Positions 13,301 to 24,494 of a stretch of 64,000 nt of DNA are shown here, piece by piece. The notes under the pieces are model-generated. The model was given only the letters and a program-made list of their open reading frames with translations. It had not been told where the DNA came from and did not search any database. The stretch's first letter is position 1, and each line of letters begins with the position of its first letter. The position numbers and the translations under genes are program-made. The stretch spans positions 12,710,001 to 12,774,000 of the forward strand of contig NC_046675.1 in NCBI RefSeq assembly GCF_003369915.1. The letters run 5' to 3'. This stretch comes from Drosophila miranda (taxonomy: Eukaryota; Arthropoda; Insecta; Diptera; Drosophilidae).

Positions 13301-16300
13301 AAGACGTTCTGGGCATTGGCCGCCTTGAACTCCTCGATCAGGTCGAGGCCATCGGTGCGTTTCCCCTCCTCCGACAGAGTGGAGTCCACGAAGTTCTTGC
13401 GTCCTCCGCCAAGGATCACCTTCAGCTTGCTACCCACCTCGCCGCGCGCCAGCTGGTAGGCGATGTCCTGGATGCCCGAGTCGGCGCCGCAGTCGGAGAT
13501 CACCTCCGCGTCGTTCTCCCAGTCCCGCTCGGCAATGTGGGCGTAGACGCCGGAGGGAGAGGCATGGGTCACGCGGGTGGTGGTCACCAGACCCGCCCAC
13601 TTGCCCGCATCCATGGCCCACTTGGCGATCGAGTCGACGTGGGTGCTCTCGTCCAGCATGGACGTGCAGTCGGTGCGGTTCACAACTCCGTTGACGCCAA
13701 TGGTGCCCTCCTGGCCCTTGACTCCACACAGATATGCGGTGGCCGTGCACGCCGAGTCGGGGACAATCTTGTCCACGGAGTAGGTTTTCGAGAGGCCCGT
13801 GTAGGGGAAGTTCTCGAAGGAGAGGGACTTCTCCTCGCCCCCGATTAGGTTGCGGGCCGCAGAGGTTGTGGTCACACCCATGCCATCGCCAATGAAGAGG
13901 ATCACGTTCTTGGCCTGACGCTTGTTCGGCTCTGAGGCCAGCTGCTTCCTGATGAACTCCATGCCCTGCTCCCGCCAGAAGGCGTTGGTCTCCTCGCCAT
14001 CCACCTTACGGATGGTTCGCTTCGGCTCCGGCAGATCCGGATGCATACTACGCTCCCGGCACTGCTCCGGGCCGCGCAGGCACTCCGGCGCTGCCCCACT
14101 AGGACTGGGGCTGGCCAGCAGGAACAGAAGCCCGATGGCGATCAGAACGGCGTTTGCTCGGAGGAACATCTTGCTGTAGACTGGCCTGCGTAGGCTTCGG
14201 ACAGGGGCATTCTGCCCAGAGAGCGGTCTGGCAATCTGCACGTCCCGTCGATGCAGATTGCGATAAGATAGGCGGCCAGAGGTGGCGGCTCCATAAACAC
14301 CAGAATCGCCTCAAATCTAATACGCCTCTAATTCCTTAGTCCGAGGCGTGCTTTTATTTACGATGGACGGCCAGTAAGAAATTTTATAGATTTATTGTGG
14401 TGTTCGCTCCGTGGCCGAGCACGTGAGTAGCCGGACTTGTTGCCGAGTGGGGTGAGGGGCGGGACAGGTGGTCGATATGCGTCGCTGAAAGCCATTCGCC
14501 ATTCACCATTCACCATCACGTAATCATCTGGGAAAATTCGGAAAATCTGGCGGCTGCACGTGAACGGATAAGCTCGGTGAAAGGCTGGTGTCCCCCGCGT
14601 ACAGCCGCATTTCATTTGTTTGGAGCCATAAAAACAGGTCGGTCAAAGCCATAAACAGGTGACCGTGCGGTGCGACCCAGCAAAACAGCCAGCGAAAATG
14701 AAGACCAATGCAAAGGCATTCGAACGCAAGAAAAGCAGCTGCCAAGCAACCAACCACCAAGCAGAAAACTGAAAACAGAAAGGTTAAAGTTGACCCTGTC
14801 CAGTGGAGGAATTAGAGTGGGTGGTGCTGGGTGCTGGGTGCTGTGGATGTGGGTGGGAGTTGACCTTCGTTTGCACTTGGTTTGTGCGAAAAGGAAAATC
14901 GCCAAATGCCAGGAGGAAAGAATGCCAGAATGCAACTGTTGAATACGGAGTACATACACAAATCTTAAAGGTTTTCTGTGTGGGCATTCGACGCTATCGA
15001 TATCGCTATCGCGCTGGTGGCTGTTTGGTGGATGTGTTTGGGCCAACAAATAGTCGAGTTTATGGCTATAAATATGTAAATTCCTTGAAGCAATTATAAT
15101 TTTGACTCACTCTCTGATGTGTTTCCGAATGCGGTGCACATATTTAGTACACAGTACTACAGCAGCCCCGGCACCACATGAATAATGCCAATATTTATGT
15201 GCACACTGGGGCGTATACGTAATTTTTTATTTACAGCCAATAGAGGGGGCGGTGCGGGGCCATAGTGTCGCAGCACACACAGAAACGTAATGCTGGCTAA
15301 TAAATTTGGAGCTCTGTTTCGAGTGTCAAGATTGCGGCCATTTAGCCAAGGCATGGGCATTAATCAAACAGCCAAAGCCTCATGGCTCTCATGGCTCTCA
15401 TGGTTCATGGCTTCTGGGCAGTCCATTACACATCTGACACTGTCCGTCAGGCAATGATTCGGTGACTCTGTGCTAATACTCTTGTACCCCCTAATCGTTT
15501 GCAGAAAGAAGTTCGAAGTACTCATTCTGGAGGAGAGCAGCTACGAGAAGGATGTCAGCTTCAAGGTCCACCTCGGAATACCACGATTGGCACCAGGTGA
15601 GTGTTGGCCTCTGACACAGCGCGTTCCAGCTGCATTACAGCACCGAGTCCTAGACCGAGTCCTAGATCCACAACCCTCCCTGAAATCCACAACCCACAAT
15701 CCAAACTCACAGCCCCACTTCCCCCCTCTGACAATGCTAACCAAATTACTCGAAGCAGCCCAGCGTACTCGTAGAAGTGCACCCGAAGAAGGCACAAGTT
15801 TTCATCTTTTTTTGGTAAAAAAGTTCAACAGGCGTCACCGGGGAGATCAATTCCCAGGGAAAACCCCACACGAATATGCCCCACACTGTTCCATCCACTC
15901 TCCACACTCCACTTTCTCCTTTCCACTTGTGAAAACCAATGTGAGAACCCACTTCCACTCCTTCGACCCCTTTGAACCCAAATATATTGAGAACAGGCAA
16001 GAAAATACAAAAAGATGACAAAAAAAAATAGAATCTAAAAATTGTCTGTCAATTGGAAATTCCAATTTGAATTTGAATTTCAATTGAGACAAAATTTCTA
16101 CCCGGCTTCGTGTGTCTCCTGGTCGCATCCTATATTTCTATCGACTCATGGGTTCTTTTTATACTTTTTGGTCTTTTAATTTGTGTTCTTTATGCTTCTA
16201 GATTCCCTTCACTACCGTAAGCCTTGAATTGTGCATTAATTAATTTTATTTTAATTGAACACGAAAGCGCAAAAAGAAAAGCGAACAAAACGCAGAACGT

Positions 16301-19300
16301 TTCCAGCGTGGAAACGTGAAGCGGAAAATGCTAAGAAAGTTACACAATTGCCAATTCCAATTTGGTCAACAAATTCGGGTTTCGGTTTCTTCGAAAAGAA
16401 AAACCCTTGAAAATGGTTGCCCCGTGCAACACATCATTTTTCCTTCTGGTCCTTTAGTTTGTTTCACCGAGTGCGGAAATTGCGGCCAAAAAAGTGCAAA
16501 TTCATTTGGTTCTTTCCTTTTATATTGAACAACAAAAAATAGCCACATTTTAGTTACGTATTTCGTTTCGGTGTTGTGTATGTTCTTATGTTTCACCACC
16601 TACGAGTAGATGCCTTTTTATGTGTCCCAAACCCAGTTCCCATTACCGTTACCGTTCCCGTTTTCCTATATCTGTTTAGATTTTAGCAATAGGTTCTTAA
16701 AGTGTCTTAAATGTTCCCATCGAAGTTTGAACATAGCATTCTTCACTCGCATCTATGTATACCCCAAATCGAAACAAACCGAAAGAAACCCAACCCAACC
16801 CAACACACATTCCGTTCCTTCCATCTCCCATACCACCTTAAGCACTGTGCAGTTTGATCCTAAGTATTTATTTCTGTTGAACCATCGAGACATTTGCTTG
16901 TGGACATATAACATGACTAAACTAAGCATATACCCATTGTTCACACTTGTTTCTCCAATCCACTCCAATCGAATCGAATCGAACTAATCCACAACGTAAT
17001 TGCCAAATGAAACACACGTTCAATCCTCACGCAGATGACTTTAATAAGGAATCATTTTTCAATCGATTTTTTGGTATGTACACGTCTTTCTTTGCCATAT
17101 CTTCGAGATCAACAATTTCGAGTGTTCAGTTAATCGAGAATATGCAAAAAAGTACAGCGAATGTCAAGAAAAGATAAACGATAAGCGAAAAACGAAAAAG
17201 AAAGATGAAAGTATTTTGTAGCCAATCTCATTGTCATATCTTTTTGGTTTTATTTGATCCTTTTGTCCATTAACACACACGTCGTATACATTATCAGAAT
17301 TATGTCTTATGCGTATCCGTATTAGTATCGAAAACCGTATATGTATCCGTATCCGTATCCGTATCCGTATCCGTGTCCATATCTATATGTGTTGTGCTTG
17401 TGTTTGAGTATGCCGTGTATCTCTGTGTCTCTGCATTTTGCATTCAAGCTGTAACCATCCAAGAACAATTGCGCTTTTTCGACGCAGCAGCCACGCACTT
17501 GATAAATGCAACAAGCTTCCAGCTACTTGTGCTAATAAATTCGAAGAAAAGAAAAACAAAAAGAATAACGAACAGAGCAAGCAATCGGTCGGGCTTCGTC
17601 TTCAATTGAAATAAAGTTGGTCGTGGGTCACAATTTTTGGGTAATGTTTTTGGTTATACTCTATGCTCGGCGGACATTTGTATTACGCGCTTGTGCCCTT
17701 CTACGCTTCTTCTGCTCCTACTCCTGTTGTGTGCCTGTGCCCCGACTTGCTGCTCGAATTTCGAACACGATATCGATAACACACCAATCAAACACACGCC
17801 TCTGCATCGCCAAATCGATTTGTAAGTAATATACACGCTACACTGCGTATCTAATTTGATCTCGAACGTATTTACGAATTACAAAACTGATATATGTCCT
17901 TGAGTTATTGTTTTGCCATAATTTTCTTATATTTTTTTCTTTGTATTTCGATTTGTGTGTGTTCTAGAACCTAAGGCAACATTTTAAAGCATTATAGTCC
18001 CTAATGATCGTGTACGGCTTTTGATTTTAACCCTAACTGTGTCGATGTGTTTTTCCGTATCTTTCGTTCGTTCGCTCGTTCGTTGGTTCCACTGCTGTCA
18101 ACGTGTATTGCATACATATATTGTATTTGCTCATACTATATATGTATGTATGTCTATCTATGTGTGTGTGAAGGCTAGAGCTTAATCAAATCGGAAAGTA
18201 TAAGTATATGCCCAGCTATCTAAATGTGTAACCCCTTAACCAAGTCAAGAAATGCTCCAGCATAACAACAAGATAAAAGGATAAATATCACCCAGTAACC
18301 ACCAAACACCATCACGCAGTCGTAGGCATATTCGTTAACTGAATATTTAGAAAGAGATTGTTGAAGCCACATATGCAACATTTTACAAGACCGATTTATC
18401 TGAACTCTACTACCCCTTGAAACCTCCATCCACCTGTCATGTCGATGTCTATAGAAAAACACGAACACACTGGAGATCATACCTGTGAGTCATCAATATC
18501 TTGAGACCTTATGTCCCCATATACATACATATGTGACCTTGCTGCATGCCACTCTCTTTCTCTTTATACATATATGTATACTCGTATCTGTATGTCTCTT
18601 TATGTGTCTGCTTAATATGCAGTTTATCAATTTCCATTTTCCACTCAATTGCATCCTGACGGGCAATTTAGCATAAGCATTTTTGCCAACTCATTGAAAC
18701 GCTCAAGAACACTGTATAACGATTGCTCCTCGTTCTTCCAATGGATATGTGTGCGTGATACTTGAGCGTTTCATTGAGTTTTCGATGTGTACTCGTATTT
18801 TCTGTGTGTGTATCTATATATCTATCTTTGTGTAGCTTTTCCCCGAATCCAACTTCAGTTGAGGCTTCTCTCTGCTTTTTTCTTTTCAATTTCAATTACA
18901 GCCCGCATCCTTTCATGTATTGTAGCTCCATATGCTTTTAATTGGTTTCCATTTTCAGCTAATTGTGACGTGTGCGTTCCTCCGGTTCTATTTTAATTGG
19001 AAATTAAATTGAAGTACAATATAATCGATGTATACATATCGGATAATTATATGTTTTGCGCGCGACTCCGCTTTAATCTTTATTCTCTCTTCCATTGGCT
19101 GACTAGTTCCATGTGACACTGTCCGCTTCACCTTACCCGAATATCTATCTGTCCACCTCTGTGTTTGCTCCATTTATCCGTCGCACTCCACCGCACCGCA
19201 CTATCGTTTTTGGATGTAAACACACACCCAATATCAATATCAGTTTCAATATCTATCTATCTATATCTATACCTATGCCATGTATGCTTAAGATACTCTG

Positions 19301-21075
19301 TTGTGGGGGGATGATGGGTTTGGTTGCATGCGAAGTCGAAGATGAATTCTATTTTGTGGCAGAGATCTAAATTTCCGTTTACTTCCCTGTCGACGCCGCT
19401 TCTGCTGCCATTGGCCAGACGATGAACTTCAAGCTAAAATCCAAGAGGTGGAGCAGAAGAACACCAAGGATTTAACCGAGCTGGACCGCATCCTGCTGCT
19501 GAGTAAGCCCAGGAACGGAGAGCTGTCCACCTCCCATATCCGCATCCGAGAGAGCAAGGAATTTAAGGTAAGTCCGAAACTCCGGGGGCGCTGTCGGGGT
19601 CAAGCCCACATGTATCGTACACTTGATTTGATTAGATCCGAGACAAAGGACAATGCAAATGAAAAGCAATTCAATTCACTTGACGGCTAAGCAACAACAA
19701 CAACGGGAATCACAGCCAAATCCCAGCACACATTTACATCGGGTTGCAAGTGAATGCGTGCACGGGACCCAGCGGACACACCAGACACACCCATAATGAC
19801 AGGCGGCTATCCTTATCCTGTTGCCAGATCAAGTTACGGCTAACCGGTCCTCAGGTGCCAGGCAAATAAGCACCTAATTGTGTGTAAATCTCCAAATGAC
19901 ACTTTGTGTGTTCTGCCTGTCTGTCTGTTCGACTGTGTGTGTCTGTAACTTTTTTATTCTTGCGTATACGTTATGTGCGTATGAGTAATGTCTGTGTGTT
20001 CTCTCTCTCCACAGGCTACTGTCGACAAACTGGTGGCCAAGGCGAATACTTCAGCCGTGCTCGGCACATCCTCCTGGAAGGAACAGTTCAAAGATGCCCT
20101 CACCGTCATCCCAGGTACAAACGCCCGCTGCTCTTCATGACATCATCATCATCGAATAACAACGAACTAACATTTGCATTTTTCAGCCGATGAAAGTGAG
20201 TTCGATGATGTGGACGATGATGTGGAGGAGGAGGTGCCCAGCTGCCTCAGCTACATCAGCCACTTTGTCTGCCTCTTCTGGAAGGTTCTCTTTGCATTTG
20301 TGCCGCCCACAAGTGAGTCTCGTCCTGCAGGCTGCAGACTGTGGCTTGCAGACTCCTGTTTCTATTCCCAACTCTGACTCTATTCCCCTTAGACATTTAC
20401 GGCGGCTATGTGACCTTTCTGGTTTCGATATCTGTCATTGGTATCATCACCGCCGTCATTGGGGACGCCGCCTCCTACTTCGGTTGCGCCCTCAATATCA
20501 AGGATTCGGTTACAGCCATTCTCTTCGTGGCCCTGGGCACCAGCATACCAGGTAAGCTTTTGGGACAGCGATCCCCCACCTGACAGACACTCTTACATGC
20601 CTGACACTCGATTCGTTTCGGTTTAGATACATTTGCCAGCATGATTGCGGCCAAGCACGACGAGGGTGCCGATAACTGCATCGGCAATGTCACGGGCAGC
20701 AATGCGGTCAACGTATTCCTGGGCATTGGGCTGGCCTGGTCCATTGCCTCCATTTACCACATGTCCCATGGCGGAACCTTCAACGTGGAGCCGGGAACGT
20801 AAGTCTGCCTTTGACACTTTCAAATTTCAATGATAAAATGAATACTTACACGATTCTCGTCCTTTGACAGGATTGGCTTTGCAGTGGGACTCTTCGTGGC
20901 CGAGGCTTTGGTTGCCATCGCTGTGATCATGTGCCGGCGCTGGAACAAGAACATTGGTGCGGAGCTGGGCGGTCCAAGGGGATCCAAGTACTTCTGCGCT
21001 TCGATCCTGGTGTTCCTCTGGGTTTTCTATGTAACCATCTGCACTTTGGAGGCCTATGACATCATCCGGATCTAA
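1..21075 (+). CDS. Calx: Calx, Na+/Ca2+ exchanger (5' truncated; eight coding exons)
   Basis: Plasma-membrane Na+/Ca2+ exchanger that extrudes Ca2+ in photoreceptors and neurons. Coding exons: 1-1353, 15505-15596, 19419-19567, 20015-20114, 20187-20312, 20393-20551, 20627-20798, 20871-21075; all junctions are GT-AG and keep phase. About 784 residues are present, so roughly 165 N-terminal residues lie outside the window (known CALX is about 950). Visible: the end of the alpha-1 repeat (ALGSSAPEILLS), two membrane helices, a basic loop start, CBD1 (residues about 274-387, ending in the acidic DDDHAG calcium site), CBD2 (about 388-480), and the alpha-2 repeat (GTSIPDTFASM, then GNVTGSNAVNVF), followed by the last helices. 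In the family, Ca2+ binding to CBD1 inhibits fly CALX, opposite to mammalian NCX, and alternative splicing alters CBD2. The 14-kb intron hosts an antisense alkaline phosphatase. Confidence 0.95.
7389..7408. repeat. (GT)n microsatellite
   Basis: About nine GT units inside the long Calx intron. Confidence 0.9.
10745..10771. repeat. (CAG)n microsatellite
   Basis: Run of GAG/CAG triplets in the Calx intron, not within an open coding exon. Confidence 0.9.
12524..12865 (-). CDS. Alkaline phosphatase exon 2
   Basis: Acceptor TCTTTTTCAG. It begins YRGEDIFG, which continues the family's GY.. motif smoothly. It contains the last metal ligand in HGGDD and ends TMCST with TAG at 12524-12526. Confidence 0.92.
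   Translation of the reverse strand, partial: YRGEDIFGKAPVNGNDGKPYMVLSYANGPSYENFYDTETKERRDPTTVVTGAHDDQFPSGVPMYDDSHGGDDVAVYAVGPWSHLFTGVYEQSTIPHLMAYAACLGEGHTMCST
12524..14169 (-). CDS. Secreted alkaline phosphatase nested in Calx intron
   Basis: Hydrolyses phosphate monoesters at alkaline pH; metal-dependent ectoenzyme family. Two exons, 12934-14169 and 12524-12865, joined by a 68-nt GT-AG intron, give 525 residues. The ATG at 14169 is chosen because it opens a clear signal peptide (MFLRANAVLIAIGLLFLLAS); the frame runs further up but without an ATG. Catalytic features are all present: metal site ILFIGDGMG, nucleophile serine in PDSACTATAYLCG, RVTHASPSGVY, GGRIDQAHH, TADHSHV and the late histidine in HGGDDVAVYAVGPWSH. 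Drosophila has about a dozen such genes and I cannot say which this is. The protein stops just after the AACLG block, without the hydrophobic tail used for GPI attachment, so it may be secreted (inference). It runs antisense to Calx. Confidence 0.92.
12934..14169 (-). CDS. Alkaline phosphatase exon 1
   Basis: Signal peptide through TADHSHVFSYAGYG. The donor is TATGGG|GTAGGA, phase 0. It holds the nucleophile serine and most metal ligands. Confidence 0.92.
14262..14270. promoter_or_regulatory. Paired GATA sites upstream of alkaline phosphatase
   Basis: GATAAGATAGG on the + strand gives two overlapping GATA motifs about 95 bp upstream of the phosphatase ATG. GATA factors drive many Drosophila midgut enzyme genes, so midgut expression is a reasonable guess; the function is not shown. 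Confidence 0.4.
14995..15002. promoter_or_regulatory. TATCGATA, DRE-type motif
   Basis: Exact match to the DREF-binding palindrome, about 0.83 kb upstream of the phosphatase start codon and inside the Calx intron. A single 8-mer can occur by chance. Confidence 0.3.
15505..15596 (+). CDS. Calx: Calx exon b (CBD2)
   Basis: Acceptor TCGTTTGCAG, donor CACCAG|GTGAGT. It enters with two bases carried over and leaves with one. It encodes the middle of CBD2 (FEVLILEESSYEKDVSF). This is the part of the protein where CALX splice variants are known to differ. Confidence 0.9.
17035..17073 (+). other. Candidate 39-nt cassette exon of Calx
   Basis: Bounded by CTCACGCAG and TTTTG|GTATGT. It enters and leaves with one base carried, so exactly 13 codons could be inserted between exons b and c without shifting frame, reading DDFNKESFFNRFFG. 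It shows phase and splice-site agreement only; I know of no such CALX variant, and an AT-rich intron produces chance matches. Confidence 0.22.
17336..17376. repeat. (TATCCG)n tandem run
   Basis: About six imperfect copies of the hexamer TATCCG in the Calx intron. Confidence 0.85.
19419..19567 (+). CDS. Calx: Calx exon c (linker after CBD2)
   Basis: Acceptor TTGGCCAG, donor TTTAAG|GTAAGT. It encodes a charged stretch with LTELDRILLLSKPRNGEL, characteristic of CALX. The phase fits exon b (one base carried in) and exon d (zero carried out). Confidence 0.92.
20015..20114 (+). CDS. Calx: Calx exon d
   Basis: Acceptor CTCTCTCCACAG, donor CCCAG|GTACAA. It encodes VDKLVAKAN and the WKEQFKDALTVIP segment leading to the second membrane domain. 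Confidence 0.93.
20187..20312 (+). CDS. Calx: Calx exon e (acidic stretch and membrane entry)
   Basis: Acceptor ATTTTTCAG, donor CACAA|GTGAGT. An acidic run (FDDVDDDVEEEVP) is followed by the start of a membrane helix (HFVCLFWKVLFAFVPPT). Confidence 0.93.
20393..20551 (+). CDS. Calx: Calx exon f (membrane helices, alpha-2 start)
   Basis: Acceptor TATTCCCCTTAG, donor ACCAG|GTAAGC. It encodes one full membrane helix and the start of the alpha-2 repeat (NIKDSVTAILFVALGTSIP). Confidence 0.95.
20627..20798 (+). CDS. Calx: Calx exon g (alpha-2 repeat)
   Basis: Acceptor CGGTTTAG, donor GGAAC|GTAAGT. It encodes the alpha-2 ion-binding core (DTFASMIAAKHD, GNVTGSNAVNVFLGIG). Confidence 0.95.
20871..21075 (+). 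CDS. Calx: Calx last coding exon
   Basis: Acceptor CCTTTGACAG. It encodes the last two membrane helices and ends LEAYDIIRI followed by TAA at 21073-21075. The 3' untranslated region follows directly. Confidence 0.94.
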
Positions 21076-21787
21076 GCGAACCACACCACCCTAATGGCGT
21101 TGGCTCAAAGGAAATGTATCGCCAGGACAGAATCGAGAACAAAAACCACACGCGAAGAGGCTGTTCGAAACAGTTTTATAAATGTAAACTTATATATATA
21201 CGCGTATGCACTGCACTGTGCTATGCCATATATATATTGATATTTATTGTGTAAAATTTATGTTAATACTAAGAGTAAAATCGTAATGTTTAACTAGGTT
21301 TGTAAGTCGGGCTTATTTTAAATATTGTGTACTATTTTACGATTACCTTACATTACTCTCTTTATTTATATATATATACATATATTCGATATGAATTGTA
21401 AATACAGAAAGGCTGCCACGGCTCAGCAATCTTGTAATTGTAACGAGATCATTCATTGTTATGCCATATATACTTAATTATACACACATACTCTAAACAT
21501 ACAATATATATTTATTATTATATCATTCTGCGTACAACTTAAGTCATTGTTGTTCTTTGTTAAAGCTGTACTTAATCCACAAGTCCACAAACGCGTGGAG
21601 GGGGACACTGAGATACCGATACCGCCCCCGTCCGTTTGAATTCGAATTTAATTTTGAAATTGAAATCGTCTCTCCATCTGTCAGAAATCATTGTTAATTT
21701 AATACATGTGTAAGTTTTAGCAGAAAAAATTAAAAGTTTTAGCCAACAGAAAACCCCTTAAGCTAAATACTACTACGACTACCACAT

Positions 21788-21825
<38 letters not shown>
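21788..21825. repeat. (CTA)n microsatellite
   Basis: About a dozen uninterrupted CTA/ACT triplets in the probable Calx 3' UTR. Confidence 0.9.
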
Positions 21826-21826
<1 letters not shown>

Positions 21827-22451
21827 TTCGTACTATTAATACTTAGGCAGTCTCCTACCCAACAACTAGTTCTAGTCCCTCCATACTAGCTCTTTTCTTG
21901 AACTCTGACCAAACCAAGTGGCGGCACTACTTACTAGCGATTAGCCCCGAAAGACCATCAGTGTTTCCGCACTGCACACTACTTACAATAACAGGAGCAC
22001 TAATCAATTTACTTAAACAACAACAAAAAAAAGACTTTCAATTTGCTTATGTCGCCTGGCAGTGATCGAACGAAATCGAAGTAGAGAAAAAACCGGATAT
22101 TAAGGCAAACACCAAAACCGACAAATAGATGAAATGAATGAGAAACAAAACAAAAAGTGAATGTACGAGTACGAGTAATCAAAATGTAACTAGCAGGTAC
22201 ATATTTTTTGTATAATGTACTATGTATTTTTTCATATTTATTGTAGCAAAATTCTAGCTAAATAATGGGGTGAGGAGAAAGGAGAGGAGAGGAAAGGAAA
22301 GGAAACCTAATGATATTTATAGCCATGCATAAATTTGTATTATATGGGGAACTTGATGATAGAACTTCGCCAAATTTAGACGTAAATTGACGTAATTAAT
22401 TACCAAATACATATACAAATGCATATACGAGTATGAACGATAAAACAGTGG

Positions 22452-22457
22452 AATAAA
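22452..22457 (+). terminator. Calx: AATAAA polyadenylation signal candidate for Calx
   Basis: Canonical hexamer in AU-rich sequence about 1.38 kb past the Calx stop. Position fits a moderately long 3' UTR; other ends are possible. Confidence 0.4.
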
Positions 22458-22560
22458 AATATAATTATAGCTGAAATATGTATGTATGTATTAAATTATA
22501 TTGTCAATGTTTACTGCTAGATATTATAATTAAATTTCTTTTAAAATTTATTTCAATCGT

Positions 22561-24375
22561 TTGTTCTTTTTTTTAAACTTAATTTCTCGTTGTTTAAGCG
22601 CAAATATTGAGACGAGATCAGATCACAAATGTTTGTATGTAGTCATAGGATTGATCAAGGATATTCGATGGATATTACTCCAGTTAACATGCGATTCGGG
22701 GGAATCGTCCACGGGTCGGGGGTCAGGGTAAGTCTGGCAAGGAAATCAATAGAATAGAATAGAATGGAATAGAATAGCAAATAGCAGATAGGATGAATAA
22801 TGTATGGAATAGAAGTGCCGAACAGCAGTAAACCGTAAACAATATAACACATAAAAAAAATACATCAATATACCTATAGTCGTACAAGTGGGCAGACATA
22901 CAGACCTATATTTATCTATAGACGATTATATTCAAATGGAAAAGGCAAATAAAGCGATAAAAGTGCTTCCGATATAGGATGTAGGGTACGTCTGAAGGAC
23001 TTCGAGTAGAAAGAGCAGCGGCAGAAAGTGGACGAACAGATTATTAACTATATAAACTTTTCGATTATATTCACTTCTTTTCCATATACTTTTTATAAGT
23101 GTAATTTCCAATATGTTTGCTTCATTTCAAATTCATTCATTTTCGATTTCCTTTCCTTAGATGTACGATGTATGAATATGATATATGTAGATCTGGTATG
23201 ATTGGATCGGCAAACGAGTGTTGGTTAATATGTGTATGTGTATTGTACAATATTAATAATTTGCTGTTTGTTATCGTGTATTTTCGAATTCAAATTATAC
23301 CTGCATTTTTTATATGTATACTTATGAATGTGATTTTACCCAAAAAAAAAACCAAAAACCAAAGCAAATGCAAAATATATATATTCGTACGCCCAGTCTA
23401 TAAAAAATATTCAAGAAGCAAAGCAAAGTATATTAATCAAATAGCAGATCGAATACATAAGATATGTATGTATGTATACATATATGTAGCTTCTGTAGCA
23501 TACTACTATATATGAATGCAGTTAGAACTGTAGCCATCTTACTAACGGTATCTTTTTGGTATCTCTGGGCCCAGAGATCAGAGGCCAGAGGCAGAGCTAG
23601 AACTCGCTATCTCTCTCTTCACTACAATACGATATAAGAACTTGAATATTCACTTTGAGAATTTACATACTCGTACTTTAGGGCAGGCATCAGAAATAAT
23701 GCTTATCGTTTTACTACCCAATCGTATAGCGCCAAGAGCCTATCGCCTAGAGTTACAACAATAATGGCATCGCTCAGCAGTGCTGCCTACCATACCATAC
23801 CCGAATGTGAATGTATTTCCAGGCATGTTAACCCAATGAAAACCCAATAAACTACACATTAAACCGAATGCGATTGTCGATCTTCTTTTTTTGTTTCCCA
23901 ATTCCCTCATTTCCAAGAAGGCTGGAAAGGTCTGGTCTGGTCCTCTTATCATCTGGCAGCTTACTTATCGCTATGGGAAACTGGGCGCTGTTACGCAACC
24001 CTTATCATCAGCCGCAGACGGAGACGGAGAGGAGACCCAAAAAAGCTGCACAAGATAAGCGGGGGAAATCAGCGTAGAAAGCTGGTTGCGGAAGATGAGC
24101 AGGCGAGAGCAGACAACGAGAGCACAATGAAGCGGAAAGATAAAGTTGTTTACGGGATTTCGAATAGCAATAAAACAAATGGAACTGCCTCTCGCGCGGC
24201 TAATTTAAGTTGAAACAAACCCCAAAGGCAGTCGCCAGTTGTCCGCCAGTGCGCCACGGAGCAATCTCAGCCGCATTGCAGTCGGTCGCCTTTGAGGGAG
24301 TGTAGAGAAGTGTTTGTAATCCAGAGAAAGTCCTGACAGACAAACAAACAGACAGACAGACAAGACGAGGCAAAT
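22561..24375. other. Intergenic between Calx and the SLC3A2-like gene
   Basis: AT-rich, with GAATA repeats at 22748-22780 and no convincing reading frame. The last 200 bp become GC-richer and presumably hold the promoter and 5' UTR of the gene at 24376. Confidence 0.5.
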
Positions 24376-24494
24376 ATGTCCTGTGATGAGAAAACAGCGC
24401 TGCTGGCATCGCAGCAAGGACACCAGCAACGCCAGCACATCATTGTTTTGCCAAAGGATCCAAAGGATTATGAACCCATTTTCACAACTGCTGA
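24376..24494 (+). CDS. SLC3A2-N-like gene exon 1
   Basis: Start codon at 24376. The frame would reach TAA at once past the donor, and the GA|GTAAAC donor removes it. It encodes a cytoplasmic N-terminus with PKDPKDYEPIF. Confidence 0.75.

Larger units (their letters stand above)
14170..15504. other. Calx intron between phosphatase start and exon b
   Basis: Upstream region of the antisense phosphatase and the end of the Calx intron. It holds a TATCGATA (DRE-type) palindrome at 14995-15002 and low-complexity CTCATGG repeats near 15380. No coding sequence seen. Confidence 0.55.
15597..19418. other. Calx 3.8-kb intron
   Basis: AT-rich intron with a TATCCG tandem run at 17336-17376, TATCGATA at 17771-17778 and TCTATC/TATGTA runs. 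A small candidate cassette exon at 17035-17073 is listed separately; nothing else coding is seen. Confidence 0.6.
21076..22560 (+). other. Calx: Calx 3' untranslated region (probable)
   Basis: AU-rich sequence following the Calx stop with no open frame. It contains an ACT triplet run and an AATAAA at 22452-22457, a plausible end about 1.4 kb after the stop. Confidence 0.5.

Noticed and set aside
12922..13848. 308-codon + strand frame
   Set aside because: Antisense shadow of the alkaline phosphatase exon, which has all catalytic motifs; the + frame has none.
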